Assembly: GCA_022559845.1 (NCBI GenBank)
Contig: CM040128.1
Location: 80,043,247 to 80,107,246, forward strand
DNA: 64,000 nt
From: Amorphophallus konjac
Taxonomy: Eukaryota; Streptophyta; Magnoliopsida; Alismatales; Araceae
Direction of reading: 5' to 3'
Position 1 is the first letter of the stretch. Each line of letters starts with the position of its first letter. Shown here piece by piece: positions 44,976 to 55,118 of this stretch. Below the pieces are notes generated by a model. The model did not search any database. It saw only the letters and a program-made list of their open reading frames with translations, and was not told the DNA's origin. The translations under genes and the position numbers were made by a program.

Positions 44976-46402
44976 TGATGGGGAATTGATGAAGGATCTA
45001 GAGGGGGGTGAATAGATCAGTTACCCACTAAAATCCACTGCAGCGATAACTAGTGCGGAAATAATTCAAGCTGCTGTTGGACAGCAAAAAGTCACACGAG
45101 AGTGATAACCGAGAGAGTCAACTGAAATGGATCTAAGCTCAAACGATCCTAAGCATGCATCTACAACGGATAAATGAGATGATCAAGATGCATAGTTAAT
45201 CTCAAGACAAGCACACACAGTGGGCAAGAGATTTTTAAGGTGGTTCGATCTCAAACCCGAGATCTACGTCCACCCCACACTCCTAATAGGAATGTGGTTT
45301 CAACTGCTGATTCACAGCTTCAACTGCTGGGCCTTACAGCTTGCCTACAATTGCTGAGGACTTACAGCTTCACCCGTCCAGAGGAAACTCTCCTCTGCCC
45401 GCTGAGCAATACAGCTTGGCTATCCGAGGTATCCACCTCGCCTGCTGAGCAATACAGCTTAGCTACGCTGACTAACAGCTTGAAAACAAGGTTTCAGAAA
45501 ACAAAATGGAAACAGACGAAAAATAAGAAAATTCAAATGGAATGTAGCTCACAATGAGCAATTTCAGTTCTGGTATATGAACCAAGAAACTGATGAACAA
45601 TCATATAAGTCCCTCAGACTCCTCTCACTCAATTCTCTTTTTCTCTTCTCTCTGGATCGTTTCTTTTCTTCTCTGCTGCACTCTCTCTTTTTCTTCTATT
45701 CTTAATAGCTCTCACAGACCTTTTTTTTCGATCATCTTCTCCAGATGGAGAAGTCTTCTTTTTATAGCAGCAACAGAGTGTAGGGCGTGTGTCCTCCACG
45801 ATTCCCGCCCAATTGATTCTACCACGTGACAGCATTTCAGCCTGCTGCATTACACGTGTCACGATCCTGGTACTCCCCTTATCCTCGGATCACGTGCCCT
45901 CCTTAAGCTCCTCGAGTAGCAGTCAATGAGCAGTTTGATATCAAGCAGTGATGTTCCGACTTGACAGATGCAATATTCATGCAATGTACAGACTTGCTGA
46001 ACTACATCACGAACATAATAGCAAGGAGTGTGCAGACTAAGCCACGAGCTGAGCTAACAGACGTATAGACTTGCACAGTTGACGGCGAATGGATGTATAG
46101 ACTTGCTCAGTCAGCATAGCAATCGTGCAGGCTTAATGTATGCATGGACCAATGAGTGCACTAACTTTGGATAACACTTGCAAACAGACATCAATTAGAG
46201 ATATGCACTAGATGGTCAATGCACTGACTATGTGGTGTGCAACTAAAATTAATGCACCAATGCAAGCTCTGTGCAAACGCACACAGTATATATGCTGGAG
46301 TATGAAGAACAATAAAGCATGCAGAGTTCTAATCTTACATGATTCATTAGTGGTTGCTATCATCAAAACAATATAACATCATCAAGCACAGGGGGCACAA
46401 CA
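44976..46402 (-). repeat. 5' LTR of element B
   Basis: 1,427 bp, near-identical to 36424-37851 and containing the same promoter motifs (TATA about 45761; G-boxes 45823-45828, 45853-45858, 45891-45896). Confidence 0.9.
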
Positions 46403-46585
46403 CCACCATGCATCGACTATATGCATAACAATGCATCGACTATATGCCCAACTATGCATCGACTTCAGAGATAATACATTCAAGACGTGCAGCAACTTAT
46501 ATACTCAGTGCACAAGTTATTATTCTACCATCAAATAACTTTATTCACAAGTTCAAAAATAGGCAGACACAATTATTTCAAGCAC
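46403..46585 (-). mobile_element. Element D 3' internal remnant
   Basis: Aligns with 39180-39345 of element B (for example GCAGCAACTTATATACTCAG). It carries three GCATCGACT copies. No coding sequence. Confidence 0.7.
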
Positions 46586-46590
46586 TCCAA
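46586..46590. repeat. Left target duplication of solo LTR (TCCAA)
   Basis: Matches 48839-48843 exactly. Confidence 0.9.
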
Positions 46591-47409
46591 TGTTGAGTTA
46601 TGATTTTGATGTTTGTTGGCATTATGGTTTTGATGATAACTAAACTTAATGTGTGATTGAGTGATGATAACTAAACTTATGGTTGATTGCACATTCATGT
46701 TTAAATATGTTTGAGATGACAAATGGCAATGGTATATGGTCTTGATTCATGCTTGATTGAATTGTTTTTACAAGAGGCAAGAGGTTTCATAACCTCTTTA
46801 ATGTGAACAAGCATGGTATTAACCTTAACTATCTTGCTTGCAGGATCAAACATGGCAGTCACCTGGTGAACTAAACTTGTGGATAAGCACCCTGCTCCTC
46901 TACAATTCAAAACAGGTGGTATATGTCATTTACTATCAAGAACCATTGGTGAAACTCTTACCTTGTGTATTTCATGCTTTGCATCGATCTCACCTTGTGT
47001 ATCTTATGTATACACCTCATTCATGCACATTCAACATGAAACCCTTCTGGCCATCGTGCGCCCTCACCCGCGGATCGACCTGCACGGTCAGGTCGCGGGG
47101 ATCGACCTGCCCGGTCAGGTCGCGGGGGTCAAGGGGGCAGCGCCCCTTGCGGGGGTTCCGGGGGCGGAGCCCCCCGAACAAATTTTGATAAATGCTCAAA
47201 TGGTTTGCATGAACTTCAAGCATTTATCATATGGATGTTTAAGCTATAGTTCTAATCAACTATCCATGTGTTTGCAGGTCAAAGACTCAGTTGACACCTT
47301 CAAGACTATCAAAGTCGATGCTACAGATGAGAATGGGCTGCTAAAAGAGTTAAGCGGTTGAGCTAACGGCTTAACGGATTGAACCGGGAATCCCGAGGGT
47401 CTGCCCAGC

Positions 47410-47590
47410 TGGCGGTCGACTGCCAGCTTAGGGGCGGTCGACCGCCCCTGCCAGGAACCCACTGCCTGCAGCTCTCTCAGTGGCGGTCGATCGCCAGCCC
47501 AGTAGCGGTCGACTGGAATTCCCAGGGATCATCCGTTTACAGGTTTTTCAGTAGCGGTCGACCGCCAGAAGCTGCAGGTCGACCGCCAGC
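47410..47590. repeat. GCGGTCGACCGCC-type short palindromic repeats in solo LTR
   Basis: Six spaced copies of GCGGTCGAYYGCC or half-sites, including the perfect 18-bp palindrome at 47431-47448. All are in U3 upstream of the TATA. Confidence 0.7.
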
Positions 47591-48159
47591 CCCGAGCTGC
47601 CCACAATTGTTGACTTTTTCCACTTCGAAAAGAGGCCTTCAACTTGTAATTCTTTAATCCTAATGACACCAAATCACCCACAAAATGTGGATCTGGTCTG
47701 GGGGATGTCCATAGACCATTCAAGGGCTATATAACATCTCATTTGGAGCTATAACCCTAACCATCCAAGAGATCCAAGGGGAGGCTGTCCAAGGAGGAAG
47801 AAGAGGGTACTGTAGCTCCGTGAACAGTACCTCGTGCAGCAATAATCTTCATCCAACTTCAAGCCATTCAAGGTAGATCTGAAGCCAACATCCTCCAAGG
47901 AAAAGAAGCAAGCAAGGAAGCAAGGATTCAAAGGAAGATAGCTTAAATAAGAAAGAAGAAGAAGCAAGCAAGCAAGCAATTAAGCCATCCAAGGGGATTC
48001 AAGTGGAGATCAAGAGGAGGTGTTCATGTGAAGATTGAATATATGTTCAAGATCCGTAACATGCATTCAAGGGGAACCCAAAATAGGAGTTTTCTAAACT
48101 AAGCCTCATCATATTTATGTTTTTGGGTATTGTATTTGTGTTCATCATAAACTGAAGAA

Positions 48160-48440
48160 TCTGTGTGTGTGTGTGGATTGTGTTGGATCCGTGGTCGTGT
48201 GTGTGTGTTGTTTTCCATTCGTGTGTGTGTAGATCTTCCTAGATCTACGTGTGTGTGTGTGGATCTCTTAGATCAAGTTGTTTTAGTGTGTGGTTTGCTG
48301 CACTTGTCACAGCGTGTGTGTGTGGTAGTGATCCGGTTGTCGGATCGTGTTGGAGTTCATCTCCGTGTGTGTGTGTGTGTTGGAGCTTGTCTCTGTGTGT
48401 AGTTTGGGGCGCGTCCCCGTGTGTGTGTGCAGGTGTCATC
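48160..48440 (+). repeat. GT-rich microsatellite-like tract in solo LTR
   Basis: Interrupted GTGTGTGTG runs separated by short spacers containing GATCT and related words. It is located after the TATA, so transcribed if the LTR is active. Confidence 0.75.
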
Positions 48441-48838
48441 CTGCGTGTGTGGTTGGAGTGTCGTCTCCGTTTGGGGATTTATCCCCGAGTGAAGCCTCAC
48501 CGAGTTTGGTGAGGGGTGGACGTAGGATTGCCGTCGTGCATCCGAACCACCTTAAAAACCGCTGTGCATTGTGCTTGTATTGTGTGGTTTGCTCCATTTC
48601 CTCTATCTCCATTCTACATAAATGTTAGTTTAAATTGTTGTTCTGATTTTATCTTCGTCTATCTTGCTTAATCTATATCTTATCATATAAAGTTTGTTAA
48701 ATCCAATTTGTGTTCAAATAACTTTGAATCTCCTAACTAGCTTTGTATCACATATTTTATAAAAGGCCAAAAGTTTTCCTAAAATTGGTAATCACCCAAT
48801 TCACCCCCCTCTTGGGTGTCATTGATCGCGGGACTTCA

Positions 48839-48843
48839 TCCAA
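48839..48843. repeat. Right target duplication of solo LTR (TCCAA)
   Basis: Directly follows CTTCA at the LTR end. Confidence 0.9.
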
Positions 48844-48863
48844 AAGACAATTCAAGAGAGAAA

Positions 48864-51013
48864 TTAGTCATTTTCCTGTTGAAATTTACAAGGCCCCAGT
48901 TCTCTTCTTAGATATCTAAATCTTTCATTTCCGAGGGGTTTAGTAAAAATATCAGCAACTTGTTTTTCAGTTTCAACAAAGACTAACTCAATTTCACTCT
49001 TGCTCACCGCATCTCTAAGAAAATGGTGTTTAATTTCAATGTGCTTAGTCCTAGAGTGGTGAACATGATTTTTAGTAAGACAGATGGCATTAGTGTTATC
49101 ACATAGAAGTGGAATGCATCCCAGATTTATCTGATAATCTGATATCTGATGTTTAATCCATAGTACCTGGGCAGCACAGTTCCCTGCAGCAACATATTCT
49201 ACCTCTGCAGTGGAGAGTGCCACTATGTGTTACTTTTTAGAAGCCCAAGATACTAGGCAACCACCTAAGAATTGGCAATAGCCACTAGTGCTCTTCCTAT
49301 CTATCTGACACCCTACATAGTCTGCATCAGTGTAGGCTAAAAGCTCCAACTCACACCTAGCAAGGTACCAAAGACCAAGTTCTTGGGTGCCTGACAGATA
49401 CCTAAAGATCTTTTTCACTGCACTAAAATGAGACTCCTTAGGACTAGCATGAAATCTAGCACATAAACACACTGCAAATTGTATATCATGCCTCAATGCA
49501 GTGAGGTACAAAAGGGATCCGATCATACTTCTATACAGCCTTTGATCCACTAGGTTACCTTTAGTATCTTCATCAAGACTTGTAGAGGTACCCATTGGAG
49601 CTGCAATGTCCTTGAGGTTTTCGAGTTTGTATTTCTTCAGGAGGTCCCTAATGTATTTGGACTAGGTGACGAAGGTTCCATCCTTGGTTTGAGTCACCTG
49701 TAATCCAAGAAAGAGTTTCAGCTCACCCATTGAGCTCATTTCAAACTCTTGTGTCATTAAATCAGAAAAGTCCTTACACATCTTTGGATTAGTTGAACCA
49801 AAAATAATGTCATCCACATAAATCTAAACAATAAGTATGTCAGTCTGACTTACCTTTGTAAACAACGTTTGGTCAATCTCACCTCTCGAGAACTTCTTCT
49901 CGGTAAGGAATTTGCTGAGCCTGTCATACCAAGCTCTAGGAGCTTGCTTCAAGCCATAAAGAGCCTTATTCAGTTTATAAACATGAGAGGGGAAATCTAT
50001 GCATTCAAATCCAGGAGGTTGTCGGACATAGACATCCTCTTTTATTTCCCCATTGAGGAAAGTAGATTTAACATCCATCTGCTGGAGAGTTATTCCTAAT
50101 GAGCATGCATAAGCCAAAAGTATTCTAATTGCCTCTAACCTGGCTACAGGGGCAAAAGTCTCCTCAAAGTCAATTCCGAATTCCTGGTTATACCCCTGAG
50201 CAACAAGTATGGCCTTATTCTTCACTACATTACCTAGCTCATCAGTTTTATTTCTAAAAACCCATTTAGTTCCAATGACAGTCCCATGATCAGGAGGTGG
50301 GACTAGGTGCCACACCTTGTTCCTGTCAAACTGATTAAGCTCCTCGTGCATGGCATTGATCCAATGCACATCCTTTAGGGCACTGTCAATGAACGTGGGT
50401 TCTACATGAGAAACCAATGCATATGTATTTAATTCATGTTGAGCTCTAAAGTAGCCTCTAGTCCTAGGGGGTTCATTTAAGTTACCAATGACATTACTTA
50501 CTGGATGATCTCTTAAAAATCTGATATTGATAACTTAGTTACCTTGATCTTCATTTACCCCCCCCTGAACAACAGGCTCTTCTGCATTATTTTCTTCTGG
50601 TTCTTCTTCTTGATCTGATTGGTCTGCCGACTATCCTTCATCCAATATTTCTCCATCATCTTCTTTCCGGCATAGACCAGTGTCACATTTAGTCAGGGAC
50701 ACATCAAAGACTACATGTAGAGATTCTTCAACAGTTTTGGAATTTGAATTGTACACCCTATATGCTCTAGTGGTTTCGGAATATCCTAGGAACATATCTA
50801 GATCACTTTTAGGTTCAAACTTATCAAGGTCTCTTTTATCATTAACATGGATAAAACATTTACATCCAAAAACCTTGAAGTGTGCAATTGAAGGTTTCTT
50901 ACCCTTGAGGATTTCATAGGGTGTTTTCTGAGTGAACGGCCTTACCATGGCTCTATTTATTACATGGCATGCAGTATTGACTGCTTCTGCCCAAAATTTC
51001 CTTGGTAGGCCAC
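48864..51013 (-). pseudogene. Element D pol: partial integrase, RT, RNase H
   Basis: One reading frame throughout, entered at the integrase block PRKFWAEAVNTA (51013, truncated by E) and ending at 48864 after CKFQQEND. It has the GKKPSIAHFKVFGCKCF block, RT blocks ([28 protein letters not shown] near 49808-49820) and RNase H (YTDADYVG, CDNTNA). Stops lie at about 50631 (linker), 50536, 49831, 49662 and 49230. Four of the five are compatible with Gln codons changed by C-to-T. No frameshift is seen. Confidence 0.88.
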
Positions 51014-51892
51014 TGTTGGCACCGACTTATTTTCTCGAATTAATCGAGGATTAAGCATAGGGCTAAATGGAGCAAAACGGCACATCGCCAAGGCTGCTCT
51101 ACCAGTCGAGTTAAGCTCAAAAATTGAGACACTTCGTTAGGTCAAGCGGCGCAACATAACAACCGGGGATCGGCCTCGAGCAAATGGCACTATGCCAGCC
51201 AGTTTCTCGACAACCGGGTCAGTTTCGAGATTCGGGACAACCTGCCGTACCTTACGAAATTCTGTGAAGATTCGGGGTTTACCTCCGGACACCCTGCATA
51301 CGGTGTCACACCACCGATGCCTCAACAACCGGGTTGACTTGGGACTCAGAACAGCCTGCCGCATCATGCGACTCTTCGCCAAAGAGCGAGGGTCACCCCG
51401 ACCACCAGACAAACGGCATCATCATGTCGACACCCCAGTCACCGGGCCCAAGCAAGGGTCCTAACCAGCTAGCCATGACCTGTGGCAACATCAGCAATCG
51501 ATCGGGCCCACCCCCGATCACTTAGTTTGCGGGTTTACCCGTGTTCAACACAGCTACCCGAGCCGACCCGGGGGCGCCCTGGCTACAAGCCACGCCATGT
51601 GGCACCCAGCAAAAAGGCCGGAGTCTACCCTCGAGTCGCCTCCCTCCAGCCCTCTGCAGTCAAAGGAAGACCCACCTGGGCCAACCATAAACTTCAGGAG
51701 CTCCCATCGCCCTCATACGGCCCATACACACGTGTCAGGAATTGGCCCGAGCACCTGGTGGGCGCGTATATTCCAGCCACTCAACAGCAAGTCCGAGCCC
51801 GACTCGGGACTCCCAGCAACCCATCGCGTCATGCACCACCATCATGTGCCCTCACACGCGGATCGACCTGTGCGGTCAGGTCACGGGGTCGA

Positions 51893-52012
51893 ACCCTCAG
51901 TCAAACCCCAATCTAACCCTCAGTCAACCCCAGTCAAACCTGCGGTCAAACCCACGGTAAACCCTCAGTCAAACCGGCTAGAACCCTCGGTCAAACCCGT
52001 GTAAACCCTTCT
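51893..52012 (+). repeat. Short tandem CCTCAGTCAAACCC units
   Basis: About seven degenerate copies of a 13-18-bp unit. Confidence 0.7.
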
Positions 52013-52014
52013 AG

Positions 52015-52530
52015 GGAGGGGTTTAGGCGGACCAGCCTCACCCCCAAGGCTAGTCCGCCTAAACCCCAATTAGAATAAAAAAAATATTTTTTTATTAAAA
52101 AACACCCAACCCAGTCCGCCTAAACCCCCCCTGGGGGAGGGTTAAGGCGGACCAGCCTGGACCCCCAGGCTGGTCTGCCTAAACCCCCTGGGGGCGGGGG
52201 TTTAGGCAGATCAGCCTGCCCCCTCAGGCTGGTCCGCCTAAACCCCCATAAAATAAAAAAAACTTTTTTAATCAAAAAAAGGCCCCAGTCCACCCAAACC
52301 CAAGGGTTTAGGCGGACCAGACTGGAGGCCCAGTCTGGTCCGCCTAAACCCATGGTTTAGGCAGACCAGCCCAGCCCCTTGGGCTGGTCCGCCTAAACCC
52401 CCTCTCCCCACTCCGTTACACACACAAAACACACACACACAAAATACAAAAATAAAATAAAAATGACACTGTTTAGGGGGTTTACCCGGACCAAGTTGGA
52501 CCCTCAACTTGGTCCGCCTAAACCCCCCAT
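52015..52530. repeat. Array of six long palindromes, GGTTTAGGCGGACCA arms
   Basis: Inverted repeats centred near 52042, 52163, 52221, 52328, 52377 and 52502. Outer arms GGTTTAGGCGG / CCGCCTAAACC are shared. The inner arms differ between palindromes yet pair within each: CAGCCTGG/CCAGGCTG, CAGACTG/CAGTCTG, CAGCCCA/TGGGCTG, CAAGTTG/CAACTTG. Spacers between palindromes are A/T-rich. The unit at 52304-52351 has perfect 21-bp arms. Confidence 0.88.
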
Positions 52531-52547
52531 GACCCTTCATCTTCCCC

Positions 52548-52556
52548 TATAAAAGC
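52548..52556 (+). promoter_or_regulatory. Candidate TATA box 1 of E LTR
   Basis: CTATAAAAG just downstream of the palindrome array. Confidence 0.45.
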
Positions 52557-53440
52557 CCCCCTAGGGAGCTCAAGGGGCAATGGAATGCAATGGGATATGA
52601 AATGAAGGATGCAATGCAACACCCTCTGACCTAACTGCTGCACCCTCGGACTCCCAAGGCCTTTGGCAAGGGTCGGGGACGCGAGGAACTAAGTGCGCGC
52701 GTGGTTGGCTTGTCGATCGGCTTATACACGCCGAGGGTATGTCATACATACTTCCCTCATGCGGCATCTAGCCATCTCACACAAGTCCATGCCCATCGCA
52801 CGAAAGGCACTATGACGATGGCAAATACACCCGCACCCTGGGTCCGCCCGCGTGTAACCACCCACGACGGGTGCACACACGCCCTGATGTCGCACCTACT
52901 TCTGACACGGAACTACGTGCCCACTGTCCGCTCTGAGCTAGCCGCCGACCGCTGGGACTGATGACTCAAGTTATCCGGACCGTTGCCCGGGAATAATATT
53001 CCCGGGGTCGGCCTTGACTCCCCAGCATGACGAGATTCACCTTCCGAGGCCCGGACCTGACCGCTCACCTTGAGCCGCATCCAACCTCTGTCAGACGCCA
53101 GCCCACGACCGCCCCTGCCACCTAGGCAGTCGGGCATGTCTCGATCTCCTCATGGTGAGCCTCTGTAAAACACGCGGATATCCTCCATATCTCGTATTGA
53201 CCCGGGGACTGACCCACGTGTCGGAATTGTCCCGCGGCTTGCGCCCATTGTACCTCGGCCCATTTGTAAAGCCCACGTGGCTCTCATACAGCATGAAACC
53301 AGTTAAATACACGTACCTATACTCGAGCCTCAGCCTCTTCACGATGCCCGCCTCCTTCAGTCGCAACGGTGCCCCCGGCACAGTACTGCCAGTCACACCG
53401 GGCCCCGAGCACGACCATCGAGGTCTCCCGGCGCCCGCCA
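52557..53440 (+). other. Unique part of E LTR
   Basis: No gene seen. A 21-bp palindrome CCCGGGAATA/TATTCCCGGG is at 52986-53006. The segment 53190-53260 (GACCCGGGGAC..GAATTGTCCCGCGGCTTG) recurs diverged at 54390-54435, just before the second TATA. Confidence 0.6.
52986..53006. repeat. 21-bp perfect inverted repeat
   Basis: 10-bp arms CCCGGGAATA/TATTCCCGGG around a single A. Confidence 0.8.
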
Positions 53441-53444
53441 CCTC

Positions 53445-54267
53445 CAGTCACAACGGTGCCCCCGGCACTCGACTGTCAGCTACCCCAGTCACAATGGTGC
53501 CGCCGGCACCCGACTACCCAGCTACTTCAGTCACAACGGTGCTGCCGGCACCCGACTACCCAGCTACTTCAGTCACAACAGTGCCCTCGGCACCCGACTG
53601 CCAACAACTCCAGTCACAACGGTGCCCCCGACACCCGACTGCCAGCTACTCCAGTCATATCAGGGCCCGCGACACCCGACCACTAAACAACTACTGTCAC
53701 AACGGTGCCCCCGGCACCCGACTACCAGCTACCCCAGTCAGAACAGTGCCGCCGGCACCTGACTACCCAGCTACTTCAGTCACAACGGTGCCCCCGGCAC
53801 CCGACTGCCAACAACTCCAGTCACAACGGTGCCCCCGGCACCCGACTGCCAGCTATCCCAGTCAAAACCGTGCCGTTGACACCCGACTACTCAGCTACTT
53901 CAGTCACAACAGTGCCCCCGGCACCCGACTGCCAACAACTCCAGTCACAACTTTGCCCCCGGGACCCGACTGCCAGCTACTCCAGTCATATCGGGGCCCG
54001 CGACACCCGACCACTAAACAACTACAATCACAATGGTGCCCCCGGCACCCGACTGCCAGCTACCCCAGTCACAACGGTGCCGCTGACATCCGACTACCCA
54101 GCTACTTCAGTCACAACGGTGCCCCCGGCACCCGACTGCCAACAACTCCAGTCATAACGGTGCCCCCGGCACCCAACTGCTAACTACTCCAGTCACATCG
54201 GGGCCCGCGGCACTCGGCCACTCAACTTCGCAAGCACAATGGTGCCTACGGCACCCCTACTGCCCCG
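53445..54267 (+). repeat. 41-42-bp tandem array, about 20 hairpin monomers
   Basis: Each typical monomer contains outer arms CAGTC/GACTG, 5' bulge ACAAC, inner arms GGTGCC/GGCACC, loop CCC and a 3' single C (example 53777-53807). Variant monomers (CAGTCATATC.GGGCCCGCG type at 53654, 53984 and 54191) recur periodically, giving a loose higher-order pattern. It lies inside the LTR; whether it is transcribed depends on which TATA is used. Confidence 0.85.
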
Positions 54268-54462
54268 ACCTCGACACTGTCTCATGTCGGGAATACATTG
54301 TGATGCCCCTCGGGTGCCATCCTGCTCAGTCACAGGTCCTATGACGGACACTACGTACAGATATAGAACTACCCATACAATAACGCAATGACCCGGGGAC
54401 CGTCACAAATGATGAAATTGTCCCGTGGCTTGCAAGCACTTGTAATCGGGCTCTCACGCCCC

Positions 54463-54471
54463 CATATAAAT
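54463..54471 (+). promoter_or_regulatory. Candidate TATA box 2 of E LTR
   Basis: CATATAAAT about 630 bp before the inferred LTR end, a plausible R-U5 length. Confidence 0.45.
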
Positions 54472-55100
54472 GCCTTTCACGACATATAAGTCATGTAATC
54501 CAGTCAGGGAGGGGATCCCCCTCCTCGCAAGCACCAGTCTCTCTGCCCCCAGTTATCCCTATTGTGTTGTTGTTGCCTTGTCGCTGTTGCACGGACTAAG
54601 CCCTCTCGACGTCACGGCTCCCAGGGTCCCTGACTCTTTCTTCGACAGTAGAAACAAAGGTATTCAAATTCAATCTGATCTAAAATAAACACCGGTTGCT
54701 TACGATCGATGGGGAAAGACGTCCAGTACATGAATCCCCATAATCACCTGCGCACTCGCACCCGTGGAACCCCTTTTATCAATGTGGCGCCCGATCCCTT
54801 GAGCCACGTGTCGCATCCTGGCGACGCTTCCCCGATCAATCCTCGGTTCCATAGGTGATTGTCGAGAAATCGACTGGCACGCCCGCATTCCACCCAGCCA
54901 TCCCTGTCCTAGTCTCCCAGAATGATGAACCATACGCCATCCCTTCCAGTGCATTCCTATCGTTCTCTCTGCCTTCTTCTCAATACCCCCGGAATCCCCG
55001 CGTGCCCAGTCAACCTATCTCGACCTTCCGTAAAAGGCGAGTCTACACCCCCGCCGCGAGGACAAAACGCCAAGTGACTCCCCGCGGTCGCAAACAAGGA
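54472..55100 (+). other. Inferred R-U5 region of E LTR
   Basis: No ORF is supported. It contains TGGCGCCCGATCC at about 54784, an alternative PBS-like string. Confidence 0.4.
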
Positions 55101-55118
55101 TGGCACACCCGGTGGGAC
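55101..55118 (+). other. Post-LTR PBS-type block of element E
   Basis: TGGCACACCCGGTGGGAC follows AAACAAGGA. From memory, it closely resembles the block at the start of the internal region in Tat-type gypsy elements. The primer tRNA is not assigned. Confidence 0.55.

Larger units (their letters stand above)
36424..46402 (-). mobile_element. Copia element B, complete LTR-internal-LTR
   Basis: 9,979 bp, - strand. The LTRs (36424-37851 and 44976-46402) are nearly identical by eye, so this is the youngest copia insertion here. Gag and pol order is normal, but both carry nonsense changes. A second gag-PBS segment (34415-36423) precedes the left LTR, so 34415-37851 duplicates 42969-46402. The flanks TCAAG and CCACC do not match, as expected if the left edge was rearranged. 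Confidence 0.85.
46591..48838 (+). mobile_element. Solo LTR of an unrelated copia-type element
   Basis: 2,248 bp from TGTTGAGTTATG to GGGACTTCA with a 5-bp TCCAA duplication on both sides and no internal region, i.e. an LTR-LTR recombination product. The + orientation is supported by a TATA box (CTATATAAC, about 47728-47736) and a terminal CACCCCCCTCTTGGGTGTC block. It contains a GC-rich segment (47045-47185), GGTCGACC-type repeats (47410-47590) and a long GT-rich tract. Target-site continuity shows it entered D's 3' region. Confidence 0.9.
31365..51013 (-). mobile_element. Copia element D, fragmented by three later insertions
   Basis: Pieces in + order are the 3' LTR (31365-33266), 3' internal region (33267-34414), B-family insertion (about 34415-46402), more 3' region (46403-46590), solo LTR (46591-48838) and pol from RNase H back to integrase (48844-51013), where gypsy-like E cuts it. 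Alignment by eye to intact element B shows the D pieces are collinear, apart from about 200 bp missing at the B insertion. All pol stops are in-frame substitutions. Confidence 0.75.
51014..55096 (+). repeat. 5' LTR of element E (right edge inferred)
   Basis: The left edge is firm (junction in D pol). The right edge is placed at CAAACA before the block at 55101. About 4.1 kb, a size known for Tat LTRs. It contains a ~116-bp degenerate tandem duplication (51200-51430), CCTCAGTCAAACCC short repeats, a palindrome array, two TATA boxes and a 41-bp tandem array. An alternative end near 54780, before TGGCGCCCGATCC, cannot be excluded. Confidence 0.5.

Noticed and set aside
205..51013. Endogenous plant pararetrovirus (caulimovirid)
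   Set aside because: All RT regions have copia order (protease, integrase, RT, RNase H) with LTRs and initiator-Met PBS; no movement-protein motif is present.
53152..54183. 343-codon open frame across the E LTR
   Set aside because: It runs through 41-42-bp tandem repeats that are not a multiple of three, so the same repeat is read in several frames. No domain and no start context; it is a by-product of C-rich repeats lacking stops.
54783..54796. TGGCGCCCGATCC as the PBS of element E
   Set aside because: Possible, but the preceding LTR end is poor, and the later TGGCACACCCGGTGGGAC block fits known Tat-type elements better. Left as an alternative.
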